Below are positions 1 through 9,227 of a stretch of 64,000 nucleotides of DNA, piece after piece. Made by a program: the position numbers and the translations under genes. The DNA lies in NCBI RefSeq assembly GCF_000685035.1, contig NZ_BAYB01000007.1, forward strand, positions 1 through 64,000. Direction: 5' to 3'. Source of the DNA: Paraburkholderia ferrariae NBRC 106233 (GTDB lineage Bacteria; Pseudomonadota; Gammaproteobacteria; Burkholderiales; Burkholderiaceae). How positions within the stretch are numbered: the stretch's first letter is position 1; each line of letters opens with the position of its first letter. The notes under the pieces are model-generated. The model worked only from the letters and a program-made list of their open reading frames with translations, was not told the DNA's origin and made no database searches.

Positions 1-893
1 CCACAGATGAAATCGTCGTGTACATGAACCAGTGCCTGCATCGCGGTGTGGAAGTCGCGAGCGGCTGCGGGAATCTGGAAGAATTCAGCTGCCCGTACCA
101 CGCATGGCTGTATGGCATCGATGGAAAGCTCATTTCTGCGCCTGGCATGAAGGCGTGCGATGTCGATCTTTCGCAAGCATCGTTGCGGCGCGTGACGAGC
201 CATGTCTGGCGTGGATGGGTGTTTGTCAATTTCGCCGAGGAGCCGGTGCCGTTCGAAGAATTTATCGAGCCGTATGAGCGCAGCCTATGGTGGTTCCGGA
301 CCGACGAGTGCAAGCTTGCCGATCGCGTGGTCATCGACGTCAAGTGCAACTGGAAGTTTTTGACCGAGAACCTGATCGACATCTACCACGTGGGCGTTAT
401 CCACCGGAATACGTTCGGCGGTTTCGTCAAGGGCGAACAACTCAAGTTTCATCTCGAGAAAGATGGCGGCTGGCACACCAGCTATGAAGCACGGCCACAT
501 TCGAAGAGCGGCGAGCAGGTATTCCCGACGCTACCGTGGGCTACGGACAAGCCTTCCGGCATTGCCTGCAAGGCTGGCATTTACCCGAACCTCAATCTGT
601 CGATGCGCTCAGATAGTATCCGCGCGTGGCATGTGTGGCCGGTTACGCCCGACACCACACGGATCATCTGCTATCTGATGTTCCCGCCGGAAGCGTTCGA
701 TATTCCGAATTATGAGCAGGAGCTCGCAAAATATCGCGAGTTCGTCAGGCAGATCATTGCGGAAGACGCAGTCATGGTCGAGTCGTTGCAGAATTCGGCC
801 GGCTCAAAATTCTTCACGCCCGGCCCGATGTCGCCTCTCGAAGAAGCCCTGTATCACATGGAAAATCACTACCTCGAGTTGATGTCGGCCTGA
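1..893 (+). CDS. Rieske aromatic ring-hydroxylating oxygenase, alpha subunit (5' truncated by window)
   Basis: This is the catalytic alpha subunit of a Rieske non-haem iron oxygenase. The reading frame is already open at the window edge, so the true start and the N-terminal part are missing. The visible Rieske [2Fe-2S] ligands are C-L-H near the start (QCLHRG) and C-P-Y-H about 17 residues later. The mononuclear iron motif ENLIDIYHVGVIH follows about 120 residues into the fragment. The gene precedes a Rieske ferredoxin and an FAD reductase on the same strand, giving a complete three-component system. The substrate cannot be read from the sequence. A homogentisate-type operon lies convergently next door, so hydroxylation of a phenylacetate-like acid is one unproven possibility. 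The family call is firm and the substrate unknown. Confidence 0.9.
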   Translation, partial: TDEIVVYMNQCLHRGVEVASGCGNLEEFSCPYHAWLYGIDGKLISAPGMKACDVDLSQASLRRVTSHVWRGWVFVNFAEEPVPFEEFIEPYERSLWWFRTDECKLADRVVIDVKCNWKFLTENLIDIYHVGVIHRNTFGGFVKGEQLKFHLEKDGGWHTSYEARPHSKSGEQVFPTLPWATDKPSGIACKAGIYPNLNLSMRSDSIRAWHVWPVTPDTTRIICYLMFPPEAFDIPNYEQELAKYREFVRQIIAEDAVMVESLQNSAGSKFFTPGPMSPLEEALYHMENHYLELMSA

Positions 894-941
894 GACAGTA
901 CGGATGCCCGCCCTTCATGATGGCGGGCGTTGGAGACTTGT

Positions 942-1256
942 ATGACTGAACAGTGGAAACAGGTTGCAACTGTCGACGAGATCACTGAGGGCGACACACT
1001 GCGTGTCGAAGTCGGGGACCAGGCGTTGTGTCTCTATCGTCTCGACGGCACCGTCTATGCCACCCAGGACCTCTGCACACACGGCCAGGCGAGTCTGGCT
1101 GATGGACTGATTGTCGACGGTGGCCTGATTGAATGTCCGCTTCACGAGGGCACGTTCGATATCCGCACGGGTGCTCCGGTAGGCGCACCGTGCAAGGTTG
1201 CACTGTCGTGCTTCAAGGTTCGCGTGGAAGGCCAGGACGTGCTGGTGGCACTGTGA
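942..1256 (+). CDS. Rieske-type ferredoxin of ring-hydroxylating dioxygenase
   Basis: This small electron carrier (104 aa) would pass electrons from the FAD reductase that follows to the oxygenase that precedes it. The Rieske cluster ligands are CTHG about residue 44 and CPLHEG about residue 64, the normal C-x-H ... C-x2-H pattern of NagAb/BphA3-type ferredoxins. I chose the ATG at 942 because GGAG lies just upstream; the open frame extends to a TTG at 930. It is paralogous to the ferredoxin at 31347, with the same CTHG and CPLH spacing and similar flanking residues, so the two may be interchangeable partners. Confidence 0.92.
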   Translation: MTEQWKQVATVDEITEGDTLRVEVGDQALCLYRLDGTVYATQDLCTHGQASLADGLIVDGGLIECPLHEGTFDIRTGAPVGAPCKVALSCFKVRVEGQDVLVAL

Positions 1257-1347
1257 GCGGTGGGTGCAGCGCAATGGCGCTTCATGCCGGCGGGCAAGCC
1301 AACGGTGAGACTGTCGAAAGCGGTGCCGGATGGGAGAGAGAGGGCGC

Positions 1348-2580
1348 ATGAGCACGAACATTGTGGTTGTGGGAGCCGGTCAGGCTGGCGCGTGGGTGGC
1401 GCGGTCTGCACGCGAAGCCGGATTCGCCGGGACGATAACGCTGCTTGGCGACGAGTCGCATCTGCCCTACGAGCGTCCGCCGTTGTCAAAGGCCGGTCTG
1501 CTCGGTACCGGTGAGGCTTATTCGCCGGTCTTCGAGCGCGAAGACTATGAGAAGCTGGATATCCGCGTCGAGTTGGGAAAGCGAGTGAACGCCATCGACC
1601 GCGCCGCAAGGCAGGTCGTTTGCGCTGACGGTAGCCGTTATCCGTACGACCGGCTTGCCCTAGCAACGGGGGGGCAGGCGCGCCGACCGGTGTTTCCGGG
1701 CAACGATCTTCCCGGCGTGCTGACGTTGCGTAGGCTGGCGGACGCCGCAGCGATTGCGGCAAGAATGCGTGAAGGCGGCCACGCGCTGGTCGTGGGCGGT
1801 GGCTGGATCGGGCTCGAGGTGGCTGCGGCGGCACGCACGCGCGGGATGTCCGTCACGTTGCTGGAGTACGCCGAACGGGTTTGTGCGCGATCGCTGCCAC
1901 CGTTTATGTCGGACTACCTGTTGCGCACCCACGTCGGGCATGGCGTACAGGTGCGGACGCAGACTTCGCTGGCTGGCGTTCACACTACGGATGATGGCCG
2001 GCTGATTGCGACGCTGGCAGCCAGTGATGAACGCATCGAGCCCGCCGACCTGATTGTGCTGGGTGTCGGGTTAGCTCCCGACATCGAACTCGCCGCGGCC
2101 GCGGGGCTTCATGTCGAGAATGGCATCGTCGTCGATGAAACCGGGGCGACGTCTGACCCGACTATCTTTGCCGCGGGGGATGTGGCTTGCATGCCGCTTT
2201 CGTGGCGGCAGGGCAGACTTCGGCTCGAGTCGTGGGCGAACGCGCAGAACCAGGCAATCGCGGTGGGTCGAACAATGGCGGGCGATCCCGTCAGTTACGA
2301 CGATCTGCCTTGGTTCTGGTCGGATCAGTACGATCTGAACATCCAGATGGTGGGGTTGTTCTCGCCGGGGAGGGAACAGGTAGTTCGAGGCGACCCATCC
2401 GCGCACAGTTTTTCGCTGTTTCAGCTGGAAGGTGGGCGCATTGTGGCTGCTGCGTCCGTGAATGCCCCGCGCGATCTCAAGCACGCAAAGCAACTGATCA
2501 AGAAGGCAAAGCCGGTCGACGCCGTTTCACTTGCCGACGTGGCAATTCCATTGGATCGACTGCCTGCCGTAGCTGCGTGA
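1348..2580 (+). CDS. NAD(P)H:ferredoxin reductase, FAD-dependent (BphA4/HcaD-like)
   Basis: This FAD flavoprotein (410 aa) would reduce the Rieske ferredoxin. The N-terminal FAD-binding Rossmann motif reads GAGQAGAW near residue 10. A second dinucleotide motif, VVGGGWIGLE, near residue 150 binds NAD(P)H, and a C-terminal FAD motif, IFAAGDVA, lies near residue 275. The start at 1348 is preceded by a GGAGAGAGAGG ribosome-binding region; an in-frame ATG 18 bases upstream has nothing comparable. It completes the operon oxygenase-ferredoxin-reductase. The protein at 26646 is a paralogue with the same motifs in the same order. A strong hairpin follows the stop codon. Confidence 0.92.
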   Translation: MSTNIVVVGAGQAGAWVARSAREAGFAGTITLLGDESHLPYERPPLSKAGLLGTGEAYSPVFEREDYEKLDIRVELGKRVNAIDRAARQVVCADGSRYPYDRLALATGGQARRPVFPGNDLPGVLTLRRLADAAAIAARMREGGHALVVGGGWIGLEVAAAARTRGMSVTLLEYAERVCARSLPPFMSDYLLRTHVGHGVQVRTQTSLAGVHTTDDGRLIATLAASDERIEPADLIVLGVGLAPDIELAAAAGLHVENGIVVDETGATSDPTIFAAGDVACMPLSWRQGRLRLESWANAQNQAIAVGRTMAGDPVSYDDLPWFWSDQYDLNIQMVGLFSPGREQVVRGDPSAHSFSLFQLEGGRIVAAASVNAPRDLKHAKQLIKKAKPVDAVSLADVAIPLDRLPAVAA

Positions 2581-2601
2581 GGTTTGCCTGGCCACTTCAG
2601 G

Positions 2602-2636
2602 ATTGCCTCGAACGCAAAACATGCGTTCGAGGCAAT
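2602..2636. terminator. Bidirectional hairpin between convergent operons
   Basis: A perfect 15-bp inverted repeat (ATTGCCTCGAACGCA, 5-base loop, then its complement) sits 21 bases after the reductase stop and 46 bases beyond the stop of the convergent isomerase gene. The run of T is poor on both sides, so termination is inferred from the stem strength and the position. Confidence 0.65.
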
Positions 2637-2682
2637 TCGTATTGTTCTGGCCAATTACTGGGTTAGCAGGAAACGACTACGC

Positions 2683-3327
2683 TCACTCCGCATCTGGTTG
2701 GCTGCCCGGCGACGCGCGCATGAACGCTTCCAGCTTCAGCGCAGCATCGTAGATGCGCTGGATGGTTGGATACTGGCGGGTATCGATCTCGAAGCGCTGC
2801 GCATTGAATACCTGCGGGATCAGGAACAGGTCGGCCACGGTTGGATTGTCGCGATAACAGAACCGGCCGGTGCGGGTATCGCCTGCCAGTCGTTCTTCCA
2901 GTGTCGAGGACCCAGCTTCCACCCAGTGCCGGTACCAAGCGGTCTTCGCCTCATCACTCACGCCCATTTCGTTTTTCAGGTACTTCAGCACGCGCGGGTT
3001 GTCGAGCGGGTGGATTTCGCACGCGATCTGCAGCGCGATTGAGCGGACATAAGCACGCGCTAGCGGATCGCGCGGCGGCAGCGGTGGCTCGGGATGCGTT
3101 TCCTCAAGATACTCGATGATGGCGAGCGACTGCAGGAGCACATCGCTCCCGTCGACAAGTGCCGGCACCAGCGCATCCTGATTGATTTTGCGGTAGGCGG
3201 GCATTAGTTGCTCGCCGCCGTTGCGCACCAGATGCACAGGTACATACTGGTAGGAAAGCCCCTTGAAGTGCAGGGCGATCCGCACGCGATAGGATGCCGA
3301 GCTGCGGAAATAGCTGTACAGCTTCAT
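2683..3327 (-). CDS. maiA: Maleylacetoacetate isomerase (zeta-class GST family)
   Basis: This glutathione-dependent isomerase (214 aa) converts maleylacetoacetate to fumarylacetoacetate, or maleylpyruvate in related pathways. The N-terminal thioredoxin fold begins MKLYSYFRSSASYRVRIAL, containing the characteristic SSxSxRVRIAL glutathione-activating motif. The C-terminal helical GST domain contains the zeta-class motif NPTVADLFLIPQV near residue 170. Length is normal for MaiA. The ATG overlaps the stop of the upstream fahA relic as ATGA, so this was the last gene of an hmgA-fahA-maiA operon. Unlike the two genes before it, it is intact. It may still serve as a maleylpyruvate isomerase for the gentisate-like pathways in this window, but that is inference. 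Confidence 0.9.
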   Translation of the reverse strand: MKLYSYFRSSASYRVRIALHFKGLSYQYVPVHLVRNGGEQLMPAYRKINQDALVPALVDGSDVLLQSLAIIEYLEETHPEPPLPPRDPLARAYVRSIALQIACEIHPLDNPRVLKYLKNEMGVSDEAKTAWYRHWVEAGSSTLEERLAGDTRTGRFCYRDNPTVADLFLIPQVFNAQRFEIDTRQYPTIQRIYDAALKLEAFMRASPGSQPDAE

Positions 3328-3844
3328 GCCTCGCTCCGTGCTGGTAGCACCGTGGCGCGGCACTCTCCGAAACCGATTCTCGCCGCGCCCGGCTTCTCCG
3401 CCCATGCACGGATCACGACTGCGTCGCCGTCCTCGATGAACGTGCGCGTCTCCCCATTGCCAAGCGCGAGCGGCTTCTTGCCGCCACTGGTCGTCTCGAG
3501 GAGCGCGCCTGCCTGATCGGGAGTCGGCCCGGACAGCGTCCCCATCCCAAGCAAATCCCCTGGTTGCAGGTTGCAGCCGTTGACGGTGTGATGTGCGATC
3601 ATCTGCGCGACTGTCCAGTAGGCGTGCCGGTAGTTCGTGCGGGTCACCTGCGCTGCTGGCAGGCCAGCTTCGCGCATGCGGGCGCTTTCGATTTCGAGGT
3701 CTAGCACGATGTCGAGCGAGCCTTCTGCACGTTGTCGCGCCGAGTCGAGGTAGGGAAGCGGTTGCGGGTCGTCGGTCGGTCGCCCGAACGGCACGCGATA
3801 CGGCGCCAGCGCCTCCAGCGTGATGATCCATGGTGAAACGGTCT
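3324..3844 (-). pseudogene. fahA: Fumarylacetoacetase, C-terminal remnant
   Basis: This is the C-terminal 40 percent of a fumarylacetoacetate hydrolase. The preserved residues run from [11 protein letters not shown] through a region containing GTLSGPTP and GDAVVIRAW to the normal C-terminus. About 173 residues remain of a protein usually near 430. The frame is open but the N-terminal half and the start are gone, replaced by the truncated hmgA in another frame. The junction is at about 3840-3845. The stop overlaps the maiA start as ATGA, the expected operon arrangement. The remnant lacks the N-terminal region of the catalytic domain and is very unlikely to be active. Confidence 0.85.
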
Positions 3845-4525
3845 AAAATCGCGTGGGTTCGCAAGACCGTTGGAGCCGATCGGTCCGAGGTCGGGTAGCC
3901 TGAACAATGCGCCGTAATTCTCGCAGATATAGCCACGCGCACGTCCGTCCGGCAGTTCGACCGCAAAGCGCACGCCACGCGGAATCACAACAATCTCATG
4001 AGGCTCGACATCGAGTGCCCCGAATTCGGTCCTGATGAAGAGTCGCCCCTCCTGCGGCACGATCAGCAGTTCGCCATCGACGTTGTAGAAGAATCGGTCA
4101 TGCATTGAACGATTCGCCGTGTACAGATGGATGCCGGCGCCCGTGCCCACTGCTGGACCGCCGTTACCCGCAATCGTGACGATGCCGTCGATGAAGTCGG
4201 TTGGCGCATCAGGGTATGGCTGCGGGCTCCAGCGAAGCTGGTTGGGCGGGGTCGGCACTTCGTCGAAGCGGCTCAGCCACCGTGTGTTCGCGAACGGCTC
4301 GAACGGCGGGTGAACGGCAGTGGGCCGGATGCGGTACAACCACGAGCGGCGGTTGCTGTGGCGCGGTGCGGTGAATGCCGTGCCGGAGATCTGTTCGGCG
4401 TAAAGACCGTAGGCAACACGCTGCGGCGAGTTGCGTCCTGCCGGCAGCGCGCCAGGCAGTGCTTCGGTCGCGCATTCATTTGCAAAGCCGGTCAGATATT
4501 GAAGCGCTGATGTTTGATGATCCAC
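3845..4525 (-). pseudogene. hmgA: Homogentisate 1,2-dioxygenase, N-terminal remnant
   Basis: This is the N-terminal half of homogentisate dioxygenase. Diagnostic stretches are [41 protein letters not shown] and [11 protein letters not shown]. After NPRDF near residue 226 the homology stops and the frame runs on into out-of-frame fahA sequence to position 3701. A normal HmgA is about 440 residues and carries its iron ligands (two His and a Glu) in the missing second half, so this copy cannot be active. The start is a GTG at 4525 with GAGGAG upstream. An 8+3+8 palindrome lies about 140 bases upstream of the start. A single deletion explains both hmgA and fahA damage. Confidence 0.88.
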
Positions 4526-4664
4526 TGGATGTCTCCTCTTGATTGGCTGGCGGACATGGCACGGCTGCGGCCATGCCATCCGCGCCGATGTCGCCGGGAT
4601 ATTCGACGTGGAAACATTGTCGGCTTAGCTGGATATCATCGCAACGACATAGCGCAAATGGTGT

Positions 4665-4683
4665 TCATTCACGATGTGAATGA
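4665..4683. promoter_or_regulatory. Perfect palindrome upstream of hmgA
   Basis: TCATTCAC-GAT-GTGAATGA is a perfect 8-bp inverted repeat with a 3-base spacer, about 140 bases upstream of the hmgA start. Its size and symmetry suit a dimeric repressor or activator. Which regulator binds is unknown; no intact regulator gene is adjacent. Confidence 0.5.
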
Positions 4684-5241
4684 CAGATGAATGCGTCGAA
4701 GCTGCGCAAAATCGGTCTGAGCTGGCCGGTCCTCTCCAGTCGACCAGACAGAACGCGTTCGAAGCCGGCCGTGGCATGCTCAACCGCTAGCTGCGTGAGG
4801 CAAAAAGACACGTTCACTCCCCGACATCGCTTCTCATCGACTCACGATCGCTGTCATGTACGCCGGTGAGCCCCGTTTTCTACCGACACTATGCGGATGT
4901 TGTGCGGAGCATGCGCCTCATGGTATCGCCGAGACGCGATATAGAAACGCCCGCGTGTTGGGACGTTGTGCAGGGAAGATGACTCGAGCTGGTGCGTGGT
5001 CCACACGGCGACCCTGCGGGACGTGTACTGCCTGTTCGATTGTTCGAACAGTATTGCGTGAGGCTGTTTTGCGGTTTGCCGTTTCACGCGTCAAAACCGC
5101 CTGTCTTTCTCGATGACTACGTGAGGCGCGCCATGAACAGGTAAGTCCTGCGGCAATACGGCGCCGAGATAGGATTGACGCTTGTGCTCATTTGCGCTTC
5201 AGAGTAATCGAGGAGGTTTCCAGGCAGAATTTCACGCGTAA
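4684..5241. other. Intergenic stretch without a supported gene
   Basis: About 560 bases between the hmgA promoter and the hemerythrin relic. Several short open frames exist on both strands but none shows recognisable motifs or a convincing ribosome-binding site. It may be decayed coding DNA. Confidence 0.5.
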
Positions 5242-5440
5242 TCAAATCGATCGTCTAAACACGACAGGCTTACCACCCACGATCTGCTTCGTCATCCATG
5301 CCGCCAGAGCTGAGTCGAGGTAGTCCACGTGACCGGGAAACCACTCAAAAAGCCACGGGGCCAAGATCTCGCACCTGTTCCGCGCCGGCCCGGCCTTCTC
5401 CGAGCGCAGCCTCACGTCACCTGGCGAGCTGTTTCAGAGT
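5242..5440 (-). pseudogene. Bacteriohemerythrin, C-terminal relic
   Basis: Read on the minus strand, this stretch ends FEWFPGHVDYLDSALAAWM followed by TKQIVGGKPVVFRRSI and a stop. It matches the C-terminus of the intact hemerythrin at 13837-14313, which ends YNWFPGHADYLDSALAAWM then TKQTMGGKPVVLRRAI. Weaker similarity extends about 30 residues upstream. The N-terminal three quarters, with most of the iron-ligating histidines, are absent. It lies just downstream of the phthalate dioxygenase reductase on the same strand. The intact copy stands at the other end of the phthalate block, so one hemerythrin copy once lay at each end. Confidence 0.75.
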
Positions 5441-5484
5441 GCCGCCCCACTTTGAGCGAAGCGTAAGTGTTTGCTCCGCGATAC

Positions 5485-6453
5485 TTAAAGGTCGAGAACC
5501 AGCTCTGCGGACTTCGCACGCGACACGCAGACCATGATCTGTGTTCCTTTCTCGTCGTCGCGCAGCACCAGGTCTCGATGATCCGCCTCCCCTGAGCACA
5601 ACGCTGTCTTGCACGAGCCGCAGGTACCGCTCTCGCACGAACTCGGTACGCGCACATCCGCGTCGCGCAGCACCTCGAGGATCGAGCGATTGGCGGGAAT
5701 TTCGAACGACGTGCCGCTGCGCGAGAGCCGCACTGTGAACGGCGTGTTTTCGCGCGCATTCGTATTGGTTGCACCGAAGCTTTCGAAGTGGACCGTGCCC
5801 GACGGCCAATGGCCGGTCATGTCCCGAACCGTATCCATCAGCGCCTGCGGACCGCAGCAGTACACATGTTGCGCCGGCTTCGACTTCTCGAATACGGACC
5901 AGAAGTCGAACGCTTTCGACGGGTCGCCGTGATCGTGATGAATCTTCACGTCCGAACGCCATTCGTCGCTTGTCAGTTCATCGAAGAACGCTGTGCCTTC
6001 CGGATCGCGGGTGAGGTAGTACAGCCTGAACGAACGCAGGCCTTCCGCTCGCAACTGCCGCGCCATCGACAGCATCGGCGTGATACCGATGCCGCCCGCG
6101 ACGAGGATGAATGACTTTGCGCGCTCATCGAGGGGAAACTCGTTGCGGGGCAAAGAGACTTCCACGGCGTCACCCTCGGACGTATCGTCGATGAAGCTTA
6201 TCGAGCCGCCGCGTCCGTTGCTGTCACGCTTCACCGCGATGACGTAGCGATTGCGCTCCTGCGAGTCATTGCAAAGTGAATACGTGCGTCGTGAACCGTT
6301 GGGCACCGCCACGGTCAAGTTGGCGCCTGCCTCGAATGGCGGCAGCGGCGCGCCCTGCGGATCAGTCAGCTCAAAGCTCCAGATGTCACGGGCGATCTTC
6401 TCCTTACTTGCAATCTTCAGACGAAGAAAACCGTCTTCTTGTGGGGTAGTCAT
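5485..6453 (-). CDS. ophA1: Phthalate 4,5-dioxygenase reductase (FMN / plant-type [2Fe-2S])
   Basis: This class IA oxygenase reductase (322 aa) would move electrons from NADH to the phthalate oxygenase at 12201. Domains in order are a flavin-binding barrel with RRTYSLCN near residue 55, a nucleotide-binding domain with GGIGITPM near residue 115 and VYCCGPQALMD near 205, and a C-terminal plant-type ferredoxin with CESGTCGSCKTALC near 275 plus a last Cys near 310. The layout and length match phthalate dioxygenase reductase (Pht2/OphA1) and VanB. The phthalate assignment rests on the neighbours. The gene is divergent from the permease; the intergenic region holds two copies of the window's MarR-like box. 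Confidence 0.88.
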   Translation of the reverse strand: MTTPQEDGFLRLKIASKEKIARDIWSFELTDPQGAPLPPFEAGANLTVAVPNGSRRTYSLCNDSQERNRYVIAVKRDSNGRGGSISFIDDTSEGDAVEVSLPRNEFPLDERAKSFILVAGGIGITPMLSMARQLRAEGLRSFRLYYLTRDPEGTAFFDELTSDEWRSDVKIHHDHGDPSKAFDFWSVFEKSKPAQHVYCCGPQALMDTVRDMTGHWPSGTVHFESFGATNTNARENTPFTVRLSRSGTSFEIPANRSILEVLRDADVRVPSSCESGTCGSCKTALCSGEADHRDLVLRDDEKGTQIMVCVSRAKSAELVLDL

Positions 6454-6510
6454 GCCTGTCTCCTTCTAACTGACCTGGTTTTGTGTTGCGTCAACATGGC
6501 TGGTATCATA

Positions 6511-6528
6511 TTACTAGATATCTAATTA
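6511..6528. promoter_or_regulatory. MarR-like operator box 1 (ophA1 side)
   Basis: TTACTAGA-TA-TCTAATTA is an imperfect palindrome about 60 bases upstream of the reductase start, in the divergent reductase/permease region. It is one of eight related sites in the window. Confidence 0.65.
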
Positions 6529-6614
6529 TGCAAGTCAAAAAAATCGATTCTTTGCAATCCCGCTCTCGGTATAAACCCTCGCTTGCCAGCGACATGAAGT
6601 CACCGTAACCTGAA

Positions 6615-6631
6615 TATTAGATCTCTAGTTA
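6615..6631. promoter_or_regulatory. MarR-like operator box 2 (permease side)
   Basis: TATTAGA-TC-TCTAGTTA lies 60 bases upstream of the chosen permease start. Together with box 1 it gives each divergent promoter one site. Confidence 0.65.
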
Positions 6632-6691
6632 TGCGGTGAGAGGAAAGTGATTCCTGCCGGTATCCAGAGCGAAATTCGGAGACATTCAGTC

Positions 6692-8038
6692 ATGGCGCAT
6701 TCAACGTTGCACTCCGGGGACATATCCCTGTCTGCCGTAGCCGACACGGCGGCGGAGGAGGCGACATACCGCAAGATCACGTTAAGGCTCATGAGCTTTC
6801 TGTTCCTGTGCTGGGTCCTCAACTACCTCGATCGCGTCAATGTCAGCTTTGCGCAGTTGCAGCTGAAACACGATCTCGGGTTGAGCGACGCAGCGTACGG
6901 GCTCGGCGTGAGTCTGTTTTTTATCGGCTACATCCTGCTCGAAGTGCCAAGCACGCTGTTGTTGCGGCGCATTGGCGCCCGCAAGACCGTCACGCGGATC
7001 ATGCTGCTGTGGGGCGCCATCTCCACTGCCATGGCGTTCATGACGGCTCCATGGCAGTTCTATCTCGCCCGGACGCTCCTTGGCGCGGCCGAAGCGGGCT
7101 TCTGGCCCGGCATCATCCTCTATCTCTCGTACTGGTACCCGTCGAAGCGTCGCGCTCGTATCACGTCGCGGTTCCTGCTGGCGATCGCGGTTGCGGGGAT
7201 TGTCGGCGGTCCGCTTTCCGGGTTCATCCTGCAAAACTTCATGGACGTCTGGGGTTTTCGCAACTGGCAGTGGCTGTTCTTCCTTGAAGGCGTGCCTGCC
7301 GTGATTGCGGGTGTCGTTGCTTACTTCTACCTGATCGACCGGCCGCAAGATGCGAGGTGGCTGACCGAGGATCAAAAGCGAATCGTGATTGGCGCGCTCG
7401 ACGAGGAAGGTCGCAGCAAGCCGCATAACTCGCCAAGCACGCTCCTCGCCGCACTGCGCGACCCGCGCGTGTACGTGATCGCTGCGGGCTGGGCTACGGT
7501 GCCCATCTGCGGAACCATCCTCAACTACTGGACGCCTACGATCATCAAACAGTCGGGCGTTTCCAACCTGTTGCAGATCGGCTTCCTGTCGACGCTGCCT
7601 TACATCGTCGGCGCGGTTGCCATGCTGCTGATCGCACGCAGTTCCGACCTGCGGCTCGAGCGCCGCTGGCACTTCGTGCTGTCGACGACGGCAGGCGCCA
7701 CCGGCGCGGTGCTGCTGACGATTTTGACGCACAACTCGGTTGCCGCCATCGTGTGCCTGAGTCTCGTTGCGGTGAGCTATTTCGCGGCGGCGGCCATTAT
7801 CTGGACCATCCCGCCGAACTACCTGACGGGCGAGGCAGCCGCCGGCGGGATCGGCGTGATCAGCAGTCTCGGTCAAGTGGGCGCTTTCTTCGCACCAATC
7901 GTCCTCGGCTGGGTGAAGAGCGTGACCGGCAGCTTCTCGGCCGGCATCCTGCTGGTTGCGGCGCTCGTTTTCATCGGCGGCATTGCCGTCTTCTTCGGCG
8001 TGCCGCGCGAGCGGCAGGCACAGCGATCCGGCGCGTGA
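6692..8038 (+). CDS. ophD: Phthalate permease, MFS (anion:cation symporter family)
   Basis: This twelve-helix major facilitator (448 aa) resembles the aromatic-acid and phthalate transporters of the ACS family (Pht1/OphD). The first helix contains the family motif [12 protein letters not shown]. The loop-2 motif is degenerate ([12 protein letters not shown]), and [14 protein letters not shown] follows helix 4. The ATG at 6692 has GGAG at good spacing; the open frame also allows a GTG at 6647 with a ribosome-binding site too close to it. It is probably co-transcribed with the decarboxylase that follows 46 bases later. Substrate assignment comes from the surrounding phthalate genes. Confidence 0.85.
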   Translation: MAHSTLHSGDISLSAVADTAAEEATYRKITLRLMSFLFLCWVLNYLDRVNVSFAQLQLKHDLGLSDAAYGLGVSLFFIGYILLEVPSTLLLRRIGARKTVTRIMLLWGAISTAMAFMTAPWQFYLARTLLGAAEAGFWPGIILYLSYWYPSKRRARITSRFLLAIAVAGIVGGPLSGFILQNFMDVWGFRNWQWLFFLEGVPAVIAGVVAYFYLIDRPQDARWLTEDQKRIVIGALDEEGRSKPHNSPSTLLAALRDPRVYVIAAGWATVPICGTILNYWTPTIIKQSGVSNLLQIGFLSTLPYIVGAVAMLLIARSSDLRLERRWHFVLSTTAGATGAVLLTILTHNSVAAIVCLSLVAVSYFAAAAIIWTIPPNYLTGEAAAGGIGVISSLGQVGAFFAPIVLGWVKSVTGSFSAGILLVAALVFIGGIAVFFGVPRERQAQRSGA

Positions 8039-8084
8039 CATTGCACGCGACGGACCGCATTTTGACAGTCAGACAGGAGCAGGA

Positions 8085-9077
8085 ATGAGCAAGCTTCAAC
8101 TTTCCATCGCCGTAGGCAACTACGACCGCATGCGGCCGCTGATCGATGGCGACGTCCAGATCGACGGTGTCGATCCCGTGTTCATGCTTCAGGACCCGGA
8201 GGAAATTTTCTTTCGTGCGTTCCGGCACGCGGACTACGACATTTGCGAACTTTCGCTCAGCAGCTATTCGGTCAAGACGGCCGCGGGGACATCGCCCTAT
8301 ATCGCGGTGCCGGTCTTTCCGTCGCGCGCGTTCCGGCACAGCTCGATCTACGTGCGTTCCGACCGCGGGATCGACCGCCCCGAGGACCTGAAGGGCAAGC
8401 GCATCGGCGTGCCGGAATACCAGCTCACCGCCAACGTATGGGTGCGGCTCTTTCTCGAAGAGGAATATGGCGTGAAGGCGTCGGATATCCACTGGGTGCG
8501 CGGCGGCTACGAGGATCCGACGCGCGTAGAGAAGATTGCGCTCAAGCTGCCTGAAGGGGTCGTGCTCGAAAGCGCCCCCGAGGGGCAGACGATCTCGAAT
8601 CTGCTGGCCGACGGTGAGATTGACGGCGTGATTGGACCGCGCGCGCCGTCGTGCTTCGACCGTGGGCACCCGAAGGTCAAGTACCTTTTCGATGATCCGC
8701 AGAAAAGCGCCGCCGAATGGTACGAGCGCAGAAAGCTCTTCCCGATCATGCACACGCTGGGCATTCGAAAGACGCTCGCGGATCAGCACCCGTGGCTGCC
8801 CGGCGCGATTGCGAAGGCGTTCGAGCAATCGAAGGAAGTAGCGCTGGCCCGTTTGAGTGACACCTCGGCGACCAAGGTGACGCTGCCGTTTATCGAGGAT
8901 CAGTTGCGCAATGCGCGGCGGCTGATGGGACACGATTTCTGGTCGTACGGATTCGCGAACAACGAACACGTGATCGACCGGTTCCTCGCGCAGCACCACG
9001 CCGAGGGACTGTCGAGCCGTCGCCTGCAGCCTGCCGAACTGTTCCACCCGGCCAGCCTCGAGCGATTCAAGATCTGA
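8085..9077 (+). CDS. ophC: 4,5-dihydroxyphthalate decarboxylase
   Basis: This protein (330 aa) matches the Pht5/OphC family, which removes one carboxyl group from 4,5-dihydroxyphthalate to give protocatechuate. The family has a periplasmic-binding-protein-like fold but no signal peptide, as here, so it acts in the cytoplasm. Visible stretches include LSIAVGNYDRMRPLIDG at the start, RSDRGIDRPEDLKGKRIGVP near residue 100, and DGVIGPRAP near 180. The ATG at 8085 follows CAGGAGCAGGA. It is directly downstream of the permease, and a MarR gene follows. A solute-binding role is the alternative; the missing export signal argues against it. Confidence 0.87.
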   Translation: MSKLQLSIAVGNYDRMRPLIDGDVQIDGVDPVFMLQDPEEIFFRAFRHADYDICELSLSSYSVKTAAGTSPYIAVPVFPSRAFRHSSIYVRSDRGIDRPEDLKGKRIGVPEYQLTANVWVRLFLEEEYGVKASDIHWVRGGYEDPTRVEKIALKLPEGVVLESAPEGQTISNLLADGEIDGVIGPRAPSCFDRGHPKVKYLFDDPQKSAAEWYERRKLFPIMHTLGIRKTLADQHPWLPGAIAKAFEQSKEVALARLSDTSATKVTLPFIEDQLRNARRLMGHDFWSYGFANNEHVIDRFLAQHHAEGLSSRRLQPAELFHPASLERFKI

Positions 9078-9227
9078 TTCTCTCGCTGCGGTTGCTCGTA
9101 CCGTCGCGCATCCGGCAGGCACCGGGTGCGCGACTTCGCGGCACGGTGCGGACATTGCACCAGGCGCACCTTCTGAGCGGTCCGAGCGCTGCGGTCCAGT
9201 GCCTCTCGCGCGGGCTAAAGCGCTATG

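Noticed and set aside
6782..8041. Long minus-strand open frame (419 codons) opposite the MFS gene
   Set aside because: It is the antisense shadow of the permease; its composition is rich in R, E, D and H with no motif, and the plus strand has clear MFS signatures.
7971..9155. Long minus-strand open frame opposite the decarboxylase gene
   Set aside because: High-GC antisense shadow without motifs; the plus strand encodes the recognisable OphC-like protein with a good ribosome-binding site.
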